64,000 bases of DNA from Bacillota bacterium (GCA_023412215.1 JAEYNX010000014.1:186001-250000); one strand, 5' to 3'; positions 1 to 8,185 are shown, counted from the first letter of the stretch. Program-made: numbers and translations. The notes: generated by a model not told the origin, from the sequence alone.

Positions 1-900
1 CCGTTCGGTGAGGCGACCTTTGGCCGCCTGATTGCCGACTACAAGGAGCAGATGGCGGCGCTCTGCGAAAGCGGCCTGAACTTCGTGCTGCTGGAGGGCT
101 TCACCAATCTGGTCGACCTTCGCGCGGCGATCCTCGCGGCAAGGGCGTCCCAGCTGCCTGTATTCGCCTGTGTGACGGTGAGCGACGACTGCCGCACCAA
201 AACGTGGGACGTGGACCTGCTCGCCGCGCTGACGGTGGCGCAGAGCTTGGGGGTGAAGGCGTTCGGGGTAAACTGTTCCTCCCCCGAGGCGGCGCTCAGT
301 GCGGTAAAGCGCATGCACCCTTACGCGGAGGTTCCCCTCATTGCAAGGCCCGACGCGGGCAGCGCAAACCCGATTCTGCCTCACCTGTACGATTATTCAC
401 CCGAAAGCATGGCGGCACTAACAAGCGAGCTGCTGGCCGCGGGTGCCCGGATCATCGGCGGCTGTTGCGGTACCACGCCCGAGCATATAGAGGCTATGGC
501 ACAGGCTTTCCAGGCGTTTGACCCTGAGGGCGTCAACGCCAAGGTTAACTCGGAAGAAACCATTGTGGCCAACCACAGCGACGCGTTCTTTGTGTCCGAC
601 AGCTTTACCCCGAGCGAGGGGTTGGACTGTGCGCTGGATATGAGCGAGGCGCTGTTAGAGGCGGCGGACGCGGGTTTTGACGCGATAAAGGTCAACATCA
701 AGTCACCGGACGACGCAAACCTGCTGGCGATGAACGCGCACATGGCCTCCCTCCCCGTTATGCTGAAATCGGACGACGAGGCCCTGCTGGAGGCGGCGCT
801 GCTGCAGTATCAGGGCCGCGCGCTGGTAGACTCGCAGTGCTACATACCCGAGCAGACACTTATCAGCATCACCAAGAGATACGGCGCGGTGATTTATTAG
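1..900 (+). CDS. Homocysteine S-methyltransferase family protein (5' end missing)
   Basis: The reading frame is open from base 1, so the N-terminus lies outside the window; 299 residues are visible. The family transfers a methyl group to homocysteine using a Zn-bound active site. The zinc cysteines can be seen: the NCSSPEA segment (visible residue about 92) and the paired cysteines of GGCCGTTPEH (about 155-156), which is the family signature. About 140 residues follow the GGCCGTT motif, so the protein has a C-terminal extension beyond the minimal domain. Expected role: methionine synthesis or methyl-donor salvage in the cytoplasm. Whether it is a full MetH or a short stand-alone enzyme cannot be judged without the upstream sequence, but no cobalamin-binding domain follows. 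A terminator hairpin lies just after the stop. Confidence 0.85.
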   Translation, partial: PFGEATFGRLIADYKEQMAALCESGLNFVLLEGFTNLVDLRAAILAARASQLPVFACVTVSDDCRTKTWDVDLLAALTVAQSLGVKAFGVNCSSPEAALSAVKRMHPYAEVPLIARPDAGSANPILPHLYDYSPESMAALTSELLAAGARIIGGCCGTTPEHIEAMAQAFQAFDPEGVNAKVNSEETIVANHSDAFFVSDSFTPSEGLDCALDMSEALLEAADAGFDAIKVNIKSPDDANLLAMNAHMASLPVMLKSDDEALLEAALLQYQGRALVDSQCYIPEQTLISITKRYGAVIY

Positions 901-915
901 CCTTATAATTGCAAG

Positions 916-953
916 AAAGCGGTACGCTTCAATGAAAGAAGCTGTACCGCTTT
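916..953. terminator. Bidirectional terminator-like hairpin
   Basis: Stem AAAGCGGTAC...GTACCGCTTT with an additional CTTC/GAAG pairing, followed by a T-rich tail on the plus strand and A-rich flank that gives T residues on the minus strand. It separates the methyltransferase from the convergent MFS operon. Confidence 0.75.
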
Positions 954-960
954 ATTTAGG

Positions 961-1073
961 TCTATAATGAACTGCCCAACCGCAGCTTCATCGTGTCCTT
1001 TGCGGGCGTAATACTAAATGCGAACGGCAACCAGACCGCTGATATCCTGCAGGGTCGCTCTGCGGTACTCCAT
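961..1073 (-). pseudogene. Truncated GNAT acetyltransferase remnant
   Basis: On the minus strand an ATG at 1073 sits 3 bases after the MFS stop codon and 7 bases after a GGAGGG ribosome binding site. It reads MEYRRATLQDISGLVAVRI and then a TAG stop. This looks like the start of GNAT N-acetyltransferases (MEYRxATxxDI), which normally run about 150 residues. Only 19 codons are intact, and the bases downstream do not continue a recognisable domain before the terminator. The intact translation signals suggest recent decay of a third gene in the ROK-MFS operon. It could instead be a functional micro-ORF. The family call rests on a short match. Confidence 0.4.
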
Positions 1074-1076
1074 CGG

Positions 1077-2309
1077 TTATCCCTCCGTACTTTCTGTTGC
1101 CGCTTGATGAAGTGTGCGCAGCTTCTCCCTCATAAAAAGGTTTACCTTCTCGGAGCTCACGAGCATTACGAGGATATAAGCGGCAACGAAGAACGGAAAG
1201 AGCGAGATCGTCGTCGCCGAGGCGATAAAGCCGAAGACGGGCGGCAGGAAGGTAGAGCCGGTGTAGGCCACCGCCATCTGAAAGCCGATAATGGCCTGCG
1301 CGTTCTCTTTACCGAAGCGCGCGGGGGTTTCGTGTATCATGCAAGGGTAGATGGGCGCACAGCCGAGGCCCACCAGCACAAAACCGACCAGCGAACAAAC
1401 TGTCGGCAGCGGCAGCAAAAGCAGTAGGGTACCCGCCAGGATGATCAGCTCCCCGACGCGTATCAGGGTTTTGTTGCTCATTCTCATGGTGATAAAGCCC
1501 GAAACAAACCGGCCTGCCGTAATGCCTGCGTAGAAAAGCGACACCCATCTCGCCGCCGTCGCGGCGTCAAACCCCTTTGCGTTAATCAAAAAGCTGCTGC
1601 CCCACAACCCCATGGTTGCCTCCAGCGCGCAGTAAAGCAAAAAGGTGAGCAGTACAGGTTTTACGCCTTTGAGCCGAAGCGGCTGCCAAAAGCCCCCCTG
1701 TGCCGCCTCGGGTACCATCTCGGCCTGCGGTTCCTGTGAAGCGGTCTTGGCCGCCACCTTATCCCACAGCGGGATGGCAAACAGCAGCACCACCACCAGC
1801 GCAAACTGTATGATCGAGATGGTGAGGAATCCGCTGTGCCACTCGCCCCGCCGGATATAGCCGGACATGATATTCGGCCCGATCATGGCGCCCACGCCCC
1901 AAAAGCAGTGCAGCCAGCTCATGTGGCGCGACTTATAATGCGCCGCCACGTAGGAGTTGAGCCCCGAATCCACCGCGCCCGCGCCCAGCCCGAGCGGTAT
2001 GCCGAGCAAAATCGCCCACACAAAGGATGGCACGAAGTAAAAGCCCAAGAGCGACAGCGCCGTCAACAGCACGCTTACAAAGGTAACCCTGCCGGTGCCG
2101 AACCGCTTAAGCACCTTGCCGCTGAACAGGCTCGAAATGATGGTGCCGCCCGAGATAACGACGGAAAGTATGCCCGCGTAGCCGTACGGCACCCCGAACT
2201 CCGGCTGCATCACCGGCCAGACAACGCCCAGCAGCGAATCGGGCAGGCCCAAGCTGATAAACGCCGCGTAAATGAGCACCAAAAATAAAGTAGCCAAGGT
2301 AAAAATCAT
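1077..2309 (-). CDS. MFS transporter
   Basis: About 410 residues with roughly 12 hydrophobic segments and the major facilitator layout: an N-terminal helix bundle, an A-like loop after the second or third helix (SGKVLKRFGTGRV), a central cytoplasmic linker around residue 200 rich in Gln and Glu, and a second bundle. It resembles the FucP/BypassOf-type sugar MFS group more than drug exporters, but the substrate cannot be read from the sequence. It lies directly downstream of a ROK-family repressor with a 45-70 bp gap, which fits sugar uptake under ROK control. The start is uncertain: a TTG at 2333 is possible, and ATG 2309 has an AAAGG directly abutting it. Confidence 0.85.
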   Translation of the reverse strand: MIFTLATLFLVLIYAAFISLGLPDSLLGVVWPVMQPEFGVPYGYAGILSVVISGGTIISSLFSGKVLKRFGTGRVTFVSVLLTALSLLGFYFVPSFVWAILLGIPLGLGAGAVDSGLNSYVAAHYKSRHMSWLHCFWGVGAMIGPNIMSGYIRRGEWHSGFLTISIIQFALVVVLLFAIPLWDKVAAKTASQEPQAEMVPEAAQGGFWQPLRLKGVKPVLLTFLLYCALEATMGLWGSSFLINAKGFDAATAARWVSLFYAGITAGRFVSGFITMRMSNKTLIRVGELIILAGTLLLLLPLPTVCSLVGFVLVGLGCAPIYPCMIHETPARFGKENAQAIIGFQMAVAYTGSTFLPPVFGFIASATTISLFPFFVAAYILVMLVSSEKVNLFMREKLRTLHQAATESTEG

Positions 2310-2377
2310 CCTTTCAAAAATTGTCTCTTTCAATCAACCGAATAATATAGTATCCCCGCTATGGGTATTCGCTGGCG

Positions 2378-3394
2378 CTAAAGGGTGAGGCTTGCCTGCG
2401 GCTCGAGCAGTGCCAGGGTTTCAAACGCCATGCCGTACTGGTAATCCTGCAAAAAATTCTGCGAGATGCCAAGCGTGGGCACCACCCCCGCGGGCAGCTG
2501 CTCGGCGCAGCGTTTTGCAATGCCCTCGATGTGGTCGGGCGTGATAAAACTGGCGTGCATGATGATGGTGTAGGGGTTGATGATACTGCACACCGAAACA
2601 ATCAGCCTTGCGGTGGCGTCGCAGAACGCCTCAAAATGATCGTAGAGGGCGGTGTCGCACCAGTCGATACCCAGCGGAAGGCTCGCCACCTCACCGGCAA
2701 AGCCGCCGTTGCCCTTATATAGTTTGCCGTCTATATAAATGCCAGAGCCGGGCGGATTCTTACCGGGGAAGTAGAGATAAACGGCCGCCGCCTCGCACGC
2801 CACCTGCCTGCGCCTGCAAAAGCCGATCACCGCAGCGTTTACATCGTTTTCGACCAACACCGGCAGCTCATACAGCGCGCTGTAGTGCCGAACAATCGGC
2901 TGGCCGATCAGCCCGGGATGGTCGGTTACGATCATCCTGCCCTCAAACTCCACACCCGGCAGGCCGAAGCCGATGGCGCGAATGGTTGGGTACTGGAGCA
3001 GCAGGCTTTCGATATACGGCTCGAAGCACTCCATAGTGACGTCGCCAACCTCTACATTCTGCCCGCAGATGCTGTCGCCGAAAAGGTTTACCACCCGCAG
3101 GTAGGCCGTAGCCAGCCCGTTGTGCTCCTGTGTAAACACGATAAGGGCATGCGCGTAGTTCTCGTTAAACCGGAACTGGTGCGCGGGCCGCCCGCCGCTG
3201 GAGGCTAGCATATCCGCATCGAACACCTCTCCGCTTTGCACGAGCTGCTGCAAAATGGTGCCGACCGTGACGAGGCTCAAGCCCGTTTCCTGCGCGAGCT
3301 GCTGCTTGGTGGCTTCTATCCTTGCTTTTAAGGTTCTGCGCACAAGGTTGACATTTACCTCTTTCATCACCAGCGCGTTGCCGCTTAGGTTCAT
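2378..3394 (-). CDS. ROK-family transcriptional regulator
   Basis: 338 residues. Residues about 10-75 form a winged helix-turn-helix (TKQQLAQETGLSLVTVGTIL), followed by a ROK/actin-like ATPase fold with the phosphate-type motif IGFGLPGVEF and the ENDVNAA segment at the sugar-binding site. The Cys-rich zinc loop of ROK kinases is largely absent, as is common in the repressor (NagC/XylR) branch. Start ATG 3394 has a GGAGGTG ribosome binding site. It is the first gene of an operon with the MFS transporter, so it is likely a sugar-responsive repressor of that transporter. It has its own strong promoter at 3449-3477. Confidence 0.88.
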   Translation of the reverse strand: MNLSGNALVMKEVNVNLVRRTLKARIEATKQQLAQETGLSLVTVGTILQQLVQSGEVFDADMLASSGGRPAHQFRFNENYAHALIVFTQEHNGLATAYLRVVNLFGDSICGQNVEVGDVTMECFEPYIESLLLQYPTIRAIGFGLPGVEFEGRMIVTDHPGLIGQPIVRHYSALYELPVLVENDVNAAVIGFCRRRQVACEAAAVYLYFPGKNPPGSGIYIDGKLYKGNGGFAGEVASLPLGIDWCDTALYDHFEAFCDATARLIVSVCSIINPYTIIMHASFITPDHIEGIAKRCAEQLPAGVVPTLGISQNFLQDYQYGMAFETLALLEPQASLTL

Positions 3395-3448
3395 CCCTGC
3401 ACCTCCAATATGAAATAACTTTTTAAAAGTATTTTAATAAGCATCTAT

Positions 3449-3477
3449 ACTATAGGCCAATTTAAAATTATTGTCAA
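3449..3477 (-). promoter_or_regulatory. Sigma-A promoter of ROK-MFS operon
   Basis: Minus-strand -35 TTGACA (3472-3477), 17-bp spacer, -10 TATAGT (3449-3454). AT-rich repeats between the start site and the ribosome binding site could bind the ROK repressor. Confidence 0.75.
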
Positions 3478-3514
3478 CAAAAATTTTCTGAGCATAGCGC
3501 ACCGAAGATACGCG

Positions 3515-4360
3515 TTAAAGCGCAAGCTCCGAAATCACCCGCTCCAGCCATTCGGCTACAAGGCTATTAAACAGCTCCGGCTGCTCGATCTGCAGGTTGT
3601 GCCCGGCCTTATCCAGTAAGGCAAAGGTCGTTCTGGGGTAGCTCTCCAGCAGCTTGAGCTGGTCGCTGTACCCCACCTCCGTATCCTCCCGGCCCGCCAG
3701 CAACAGGCCGGGCTTATCAAACGTCCCGTTTAAGTCGTCTACGTCGTAGGAGAACTCACCGTCCAGCACATGGTTTAAGAAGTCACTGTTTCGCTGCTTC
3801 ATCACCGCGTCGTAGATATCGGCTTCATACCTCTCCCACACCGGTTTGGTCAGCCGAACGGTGATATACTCAAAGCTTTTGCGCTGATCCTCGCTTAAAG
3901 CTGCGAGAAACGTCTCGTCCTTCTCTAAAATGGTGAGCGGCGGCACCATTCCCTTCCGGTACCCCGGATAAACCAGCGGGCAGACCAGCAGCATGCCAAG
4001 GATCTGCTCCCGCCTTGCCTTCATGAGCGCCCGGGCGAGATACCCGCCGTACGACTGCCCGACCAGCACAAACGGCCGGTTGGGTATTACCGCGTCTAGA
4101 AATGCCAGAATAACCTTTAAAACATCGTCGGAGCGTTTGACCCACGGCCCCGCTGCAGAGTTCCCCATCCCCGGCAAATCGATATAGATTCTCTGTATGT
4201 TATAGTCTTTACCCTTAAAAAACGGCTCCATGCAGCCTGTCAGAATCCGATGGTCAACGCCCCACCCGTGAAGCAGCAGCATCGGAACGCCCTCTCCGTA
4301 TACCTCATAATACAACTCCGTATCCAATACGCTGATTATCTTTTTTTCTGGCTGTACCAT
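3515..4360 (-). CDS. Alpha/beta-fold hydrolase
   Basis: 281 residues. It shows the oxyanion segment LLLHGWGVDHR (around residue 30), the nucleophile elbow GQSYGG (Ser about 103), and a C-terminal acid and His in GREDTE and DKAGHN. This is a cytoplasmic single-domain hydrolase of the soluble epoxide hydrolase/esterase type; the substrate is unknown. The longer frame opens at 4396, but ATG 4360 is preferred because AAGGAGACAACC precedes it and the upstream residues lack conservation features. The gene appears monocistronic. Confidence 0.85.
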   Translation of the reverse strand: MVQPEKKIISVLDTELYYEVYGEGVPMLLLHGWGVDHRILTGCMEPFFKGKDYNIQRIYIDLPGMGNSAAGPWVKRSDDVLKVILAFLDAVIPNRPFVLVGQSYGGYLARALMKARREQILGMLLVCPLVYPGYRKGMVPPLTILEKDETFLAALSEDQRKSFEYITVRLTKPVWERYEADIYDAVMKQRNSDFLNHVLDGEFSYDVDDLNGTFDKPGLLLAGREDTEVGYSDQLKLLESYPRTTFALLDKAGHNLQIEQPELFNSLVAEWLERVISELAL

Positions 4361-4512
4361 GGTTGTCTCCTTTATTGCCGCCTGATTTTTTGGCATGATC
4401 TTTCGTCTTTACACCTGATTTAAGAGGAGATTTTTCCCTTTTTAAATCAAAATTCAGTATAGCACCCTTTCCATAACTGGGTCAATGTGCACATGGCACA
4501 CAAATAAAAAAC

Positions 4513-4549
4513 AAGGCGCCTGCCCGATTGTGTTTCGGGCAGGCGCCTT
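4513..4549 (-). terminator. Terminator of hsp20
   Basis: Long GC-rich stem (AAGGCGCCTGCCCGA paired with its complement, 7-nt loop) followed on the minus strand by GTTTTTTATTTG. Confidence 0.88.
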
Positions 4550-4562
4550 GGCTGACGGGGCC

Positions 4563-4985
4563 TTATTGTATATCAATGCGGCGGTTTCTTTCTGCCGCCT
4601 GCTCACTCTTGGGAAGGTTTAAAAGCAGTACGCCGTTTTTATACTCGGCGGTAATGGCATCCGCTTGGATGTTCGAGATGTCGAAGCTGCGGCTGAAGGA
4701 GCCGTAGCTGCGCTCACGGCGCACGAAGTTTTCTTTCTTGTCTTCCCGCTCATCGTTGTGTTGCGCACTGATGGTGAGGCGGTCGCCGTCTACATCAATG
4801 TTGATGTCTTCCTTGGTAAAGCCGGGGAGCTCGGCCTCAAGGACATATTGGCCGCCTTTGTCGACGATGTCGGTTCTAAAACCGGCGAAGCGGTCGGGCC
4901 AGCCTAAGAAGCCCTTTTCAAAATCCTCAAAAAAGCGCTGCAGGTCTCTGCGTCCCATACGGTCAAAGGGCATTAAATCAAACAT
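4563..4985 (-). CDS. Hsp20/alpha-crystallin small heat-shock protein
   Basis: 140 residues. A short N-terminal arm is followed by an alpha-crystallin domain from about residue 37 to 130, with the family hallmarks AELPGFTKEDINI and GVLLLNLPK (the A-x-x-x-n-GvL signature). The C-terminal tail contains the short RRIDIQ extension that docks between dimers in oligomers. Role: ATP-independent holdase that binds unfolding proteins. The gene is monocistronic with its own terminator and about 185 bp of upstream region containing a perfect CIRCE operator, so HrcA control is expected. Confidence 0.93.
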   Translation of the reverse strand: MFDLMPFDRMGRRDLQRFFEDFEKGFLGWPDRFAGFRTDIVDKGGQYVLEAELPGFTKEDINIDVDGDRLTISAQHNDEREDKKENFVRRERSYGSFSRSFDISNIQADAITAEYKNGVLLLNLPKSEQAAERNRRIDIQ

Positions 4986-5169
4986 ATAAAATCCTCCTTG
5001 TAATTAAGTAATATTATGTGGGTTGAAGGATCTTTTGCACCGGCGGCACAGTGAACCTTTAGTTTTAAATGCCGCTGCCTCTCGGCTGTGCATCAGGTCC
5101 TTTGACAATTATTATTGTACGCGGGCACTGTTACAAAATTAGGGATTATCTGTGACAAAATTGTTAATT

Positions 5170-5196
5170 TTAGCACTCGTAAGTTATGAGTGCTAA
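5170..5196 (-). promoter_or_regulatory. CIRCE element (HrcA operator) upstream of hsp20
   Basis: Exact match to the CIRCE consensus, TTAGCACTC-N9-GAGTGCTAA. It lies between a plausible promoter and the hsp20 gene, with no plus-strand gene nearby that could be the target. An additional half-site-like TTAGCACT follows at about 5210-5217. Confidence 0.93.
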
Positions 5197-5206
5197 AACT
5201 GTTTTG

Positions 5207-5236
5207 TAATTAGCACTTATGCATCTCGACGGACAA
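5207..5236 (-). promoter_or_regulatory. Probable hsp20 promoter
   Basis: Minus strand: -35 TTGTCC (5231-5236), 18-bp spacer, -10 TAATTA (5207-5212). Start of transcription would fall around 5200, just before the CIRCE element, the usual order for HrcA-controlled genes. The hexamers are imperfect. Confidence 0.5.
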
Positions 5237-5301
5237 TTCTCCTTATTAGTCTTTACGCTCCCACCCATACTATTCCTGTAACCGACGCTTTGTACACAAA
5301 A

Positions 5302-5337
5302 GGCCGCCCTTCAAACCTTTCGGCTCTTCGGGCGGCC
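5302..5337 (-). terminator. Terminator of feoAB
   Basis: Stem GGCCGCCC...GGGCGGCC followed by TTTTGTGT on the minus strand, about 60 bp after the feoB stop. Confidence 0.8.
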
Positions 5338-5399
5338 ACAGATATAAACGACGACTCAAAACAGATGAAACGATAGCGTCAGCACTACCGCAACTACGA

Positions 5400-7469
5400 C
5401 TAAAACCCTATCAGGTGTCCGACGCTAAACACGACAAACGCCACAACCCATGCGATGCCGGTTTGATACAGCACCACCAGTGCCGCCATGCCGGAGCTGT
5501 TCGTCTCCCGCCTTACCGCGGCGATAGCCGCCACGCAAGGGGTATAGAGCAGCGTAAACACCAGGTAGGCAGACGCGGCAAGGGGTGAAAACAGCCCGCT
5601 GAGGGCACCGCCCAGAGCGTCGGTCGCCGTACCCGTCAACACCGCGAGGGTGCTGATAACCGCCTCTTTGGCGATAAAGCCGGTGATGAGCGCGGTGGAG
5701 GCCTGCCAGCTGCCGAAGCCCAAGGGGGCAAACAGCGGCGATATCAGCCGCCCGATGCTCGCGAGGATGCTGTCGGAGCTATTTTCCACCACATTCAGCT
5801 GCAGGTTAAAGGTTTGCAGAAACCATATCGCGATGGTGGCCACAAAGATGATGGTAAACGCGCGGGAGAGAAAATCCCTTGCCTTATCCCACAACAGCAG
5901 GGCAACGGTTTTGGCGCTGGGTAAGCGGTAGCTCGGCAGCTCCATGACAAACGGCACGGGCTTGCCGCGAAACGCCGTTTTCTTGAGCACCAGCGCGCTG
6001 AGAATCCCTATGAGAATACCCAGTGTGTAGAGAATAATCATCACCAGCGCCGCGTACTTGGGGAAAAACGCCGCGGCGAACACCGCGTAGATGGGCAGCT
6101 TCGCGCTGCAGCTCATAAAGGGGGTGAGCAGGATCGTCATCTTGCGGTCGCGCTCCCCCGAGAGGGTTCTGGTGGCCATGATGGCGGGCACCGAGCAGCC
6201 GAAGCCGATGAGCATGGGCACAAAGCTGCGCCCCGAAAGGCCGAGCTTGCGCAGAAGCTTATCCATCACAAACGCCACGCGCGCCATGTAGCCGGTGTCC
6301 TCCAGCAGCGAGAGGAAGAAGAACAGCACCACGATGATGGGCAAAAACGACAGCACGCTGCCAACCCCCGCAAAGATGCCGTCGATCAGCAGCGAATGGA
6401 CCACGGGGTTCAGGCCATAGGCCGTGAGCAGGCCGGATACCGCCGCCGTCAGCCCGTCGATGCCCGCCGCGAGCAGGTCCTGCAATACGGGGCCGATCAC
6501 GCCGAAGGTAAGGTAGAAGATCAAAAACATAATGCCTAAAAACAGCGGGATGGCAAAATATTTATGGGTAAGCACCGCGTCGATCTTCACGCTGCGCCTG
6601 GTTCCCTTGGACTCGCCCGCCTTGATGACGGCCTCGGAGCAGAGTTTGTCGATAAAGGTATAGCGCATGTCGGCAAGGGCCGCCTCGCGGTCGGTGCCCA
6701 GCTCCCGCTCCATCTCGTCCACGGTGTGCTGCAGCATATCCTTCTCGTTGTCGGAAAGCATTAGTGCCGCGAGCATCGGGTCGTCGCCCTCCAGCAGCTT
6801 GGTGGCAGCAAAACGCGCCGGCACGTGAATGCGCTCGGCGTGATCCTCAACCATATGTGCCACCGCGTGAACCGCCCTATGTACGGCGCCCGAACAGAAA
6901 TCCATTCGGGCCGGTTTGCGTCTGGCGGTTGCCACCGCCACCGCCGCTTTTACGAGATCGGTAACGCCCTCGTTCTTGCTGGCCGAAATCGGTATCACCG
7001 GCACGCCCAGCTCGGCGGTGAGCACGTCTATCTTAATGGTACTGCCGTTGGCCCTTACCTCGTCCATCATGTTCAGCGCAATCACCATGGGGATATTCAG
7101 CTCCAAGAGCTGCAGCGTCAGGTAAAGGTTGCGCTCGATGGCGGTGGCATCCACGATATTGATGATCCCGTCGGGGTGCTCGCTTAGTAAAAAGTCGCGC
7201 GTGACAATCTCCTCACTGGTGTAGGGAGAAAGCGAGTAGATACCGGGCAGGTCGACAACCGTCGCGTTTTTCTGTCCGCGGATGGCTCCGTCCTTACGCT
7301 CCACCGTAACACCGGGGAAGTTGCCCACATGCTGGTTTGAACCCGTAAGCTGATTAAACAGCGTTGTTTTTCCGCAATTCTGGTTGCCCGCCAGTGCAAA
7401 AACCATATTCCTCACCCTGCTTTTCGGGCGCGAGGGGCCGCTTTCGGCCGCCGGCCCGTTATTTTGCAT
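5400..7469 (-). CDS. feoB: Ferrous iron transporter FeoB
   Basis: 689 residues. The N-terminal G domain carries G1 GNQNCGKTT (28-36), G3 DLPG (73-76), G4 NMMD (133-136) and G5 SASK (162-165). A helical spacer follows and then, from about residue 305, the polytopic membrane domain with the two Gate regions typical of FeoB. Function: GTP-dependent Fe2+ uptake across the cytoplasmic membrane under anaerobic conditions. Its ATG overlaps the feoA stop codon by one base (TAATG), so the two are translationally coupled. A second in-frame ATG at codon 22 is just before the G domain, but the overlap favours 7469. Regulation is likely by an Fe-sensing DtxR-type repressor (operators at 7737 and 7804). 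Confidence 0.95.
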   Translation of the reverse strand: MQNNGPAAESGPSRPKSRVRNMVFALAGNQNCGKTTLFNQLTGSNQHVGNFPGVTVERKDGAIRGQKNATVVDLPGIYSLSPYTSEEIVTRDFLLSEHPDGIINIVDATAIERNLYLTLQLLELNIPMVIALNMMDEVRANGSTIKIDVLTAELGVPVIPISASKNEGVTDLVKAAVAVATARRKPARMDFCSGAVHRAVHAVAHMVEDHAERIHVPARFAATKLLEGDDPMLAALMLSDNEKDMLQHTVDEMERELGTDREAALADMRYTFIDKLCSEAVIKAGESKGTRRSVKIDAVLTHKYFAIPLFLGIMFLIFYLTFGVIGPVLQDLLAAGIDGLTAAVSGLLTAYGLNPVVHSLLIDGIFAGVGSVLSFLPIIVVLFFFLSLLEDTGYMARVAFVMDKLLRKLGLSGRSFVPMLIGFGCSVPAIMATRTLSGERDRKMTILLTPFMSCSAKLPIYAVFAAAFFPKYAALVMIILYTLGILIGILSALVLKKTAFRGKPVPFVMELPSYRLPSAKTVALLLWDKARDFLSRAFTIIFVATIAIWFLQTFNLQLNVVENSSDSILASIGRLISPLFAPLGFGSWQASTALITGFIAKEAVISTLAVLTGTATDALGGALSGLFSPLAASAYLVFTLLYTPCVAAIAAVRRETNSSGMAALVVLYQTGIAWVVAFVVFSVGHLIGF

Positions 7470-7690
7470 TACCCTTCTATTTCGATATTCTTGGCATCGT
7501 CCAGACGCAGGGTAAGCTCATATCCGCGCAGGTGCAGCTCTATGGGGTCGCCCATCGGGGCCACCTTTCGCACCATGACCTCCGTTTTGGGGGTAAGCCC
7601 CATATCCAGCAGCCTGCGGCGCAAGGCGCCCATGCCGCCGACCGACACGATTCTCCCCTTTTTCCCTATCGCCAGTCTATCCAGCGTCAT
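7469..7690 (-). CDS. feoA: Ferrous iron transport protein FeoA
   Basis: 73 residues forming an SH3-like FeoA domain: MTLDRLAIGKKGRIV, a MGALRRRLLDMGL segment and the GDPIELHLRGYELTLR core. It is a small cytoplasmic partner needed for FeoB activity. It is the first gene of the feoAB operon and overlaps feoB by one base. Confidence 0.93.
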   Translation of the reverse strand: MTLDRLAIGKKGRIVSVGGMGALRRRLLDMGLTPKTEVMVRKVAPMGDPIELHLRGYELTLRLDDAKNIEIEG

Positions 7691-7736
7691 CTGTTACATC
7701 CCCTTTAAAACGCCTGAGTGAATCTTGTAATTATTG

Positions 7737-7754
7737 GGTTAGCCATTGTTAACC
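7737..7754 (-). promoter_or_regulatory. Putative DtxR-type operator 1 upstream of feoAB
   Basis: On the minus strand the 18-mer GGTTAACAATGGCTAACC is an interrupted inverted repeat. It resembles the GGTTAGC/GCTAACC half-sites of DtxR/IdeR boxes. It sits about 47 bp upstream of feoA, in a position to block transcription. Confidence 0.5.
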
Positions 7755-7803
7755 ACTTTTATTTTAACATGTCCTGCCCCTTTGCGCTACCCGCAAAACA
7801 ACC

Positions 7804-7825
7804 AAAATTAGCATGAGCTAACCAT
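7804..7825 (-). promoter_or_regulatory. Putative DtxR-type operator 2 upstream of feoAB
   Basis: The core TTAGCATGAGCTAA at 7808-7821 is an inverted repeat. On the minus strand it aligns with operator 1 (GGTTAGCTCATGCTAATT), giving two related sites about 55 bp apart. Confidence 0.5.
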
Positions 7826-7880
7826 AAAAAACCGTTAATTTGTCATCTGACTGCAGAGAAGATTTAACAGTAAAATGGTA

Positions 7881-7909
7881 TTGACAGATGCGTCATATCA
7901 TGTTAACAT
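7881..7909 (+). promoter_or_regulatory. Promoter of the ABC-F leader transcript
   Basis: -35 TTGACA (7881-7886), 17-bp spacer, -10 TAACAT (7904-7909) with an upstream TG. Transcription would begin near 7916, leaving a leader of about 270 nt before the ABC-F start codon. Confidence 0.75.
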
Positions 7910-7940
7910 AACCGTGAAATCTACAATGTCTGGAGTTGAA

Positions 7941-8033
7941 AGAGTGAAGCACTTACCTTGCTAGTAAACCACCTCATCAGAGCAGCGGTGCGATACCGTT
8001 TTGTTTGTGATGTCATAAGCAAGGAAGCACTCT
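7941..8033 (+). promoter_or_regulatory. Structured leader stem upstream of ABC-F gene
   Basis: AGAGTG (7941-7946) pairs with CACTCT (8028-8033), and CCTTGC (7956-7961) pairs with GCAAGG (8019-8024), enclosing about 57 nt. The 5' arm coincides with the short uORF, so translation would disrupt it. Confidence 0.45.
7944..7964 (+). CDS. Candidate 6-codon leader peptide (uORF)
   Basis: GTG start with a GGAG sequence (7932-7935) 8 bases upstream, reading MKHLPC then TAG. It lies about 28 nt after the predicted transcription start and overlaps the first arm (7941-7961) of a leader stem. Short leader peptides that stall ribosomes under antibiotic control many ABC-F and Erm genes. The assignment here is inference from position, ribosome binding site and structure overlap; an in-frame conserved homologue is not known to me. 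Confidence 0.4.
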   Translation: MKHLPC

Positions 8034-8120
8034 TACGAAACCATACAACTTTAGACAGAGATACAAGGGGCCCGCTCGCGTACCGTTACGCCTGCCGGTT
8101 TGCCTTCAATGCTGTTTATG

Positions 8121-8155
8121 GCCGCAGGAGCAAATGCTTCCCTGCGGCTCTTTTA
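8121..8155 (+). terminator. Attenuator-like terminator before ABC-F gene
   Basis: Perfect 8-bp stem GCCGCAGG/CCTGCGGC (8121-8128 with 8141-8148) with an inner AGC/GCT pairing, followed by TCTTTTATT. It ends about 20 bp before the ribosome binding site of the ABC-F gene and after its only evident promoter, so it should act as a conditional terminator. Confidence 0.7.
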
Positions 8156-8185
8156 TTGTAATTTTAAGCATTGGAGGTCTTTTAT

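Noticed and set aside
993..1427. 144-aa plus-strand ORF
   Set aside because: It runs antisense through the 3' end of the MFS gene and has no domain; the composition is that of a shadow frame.
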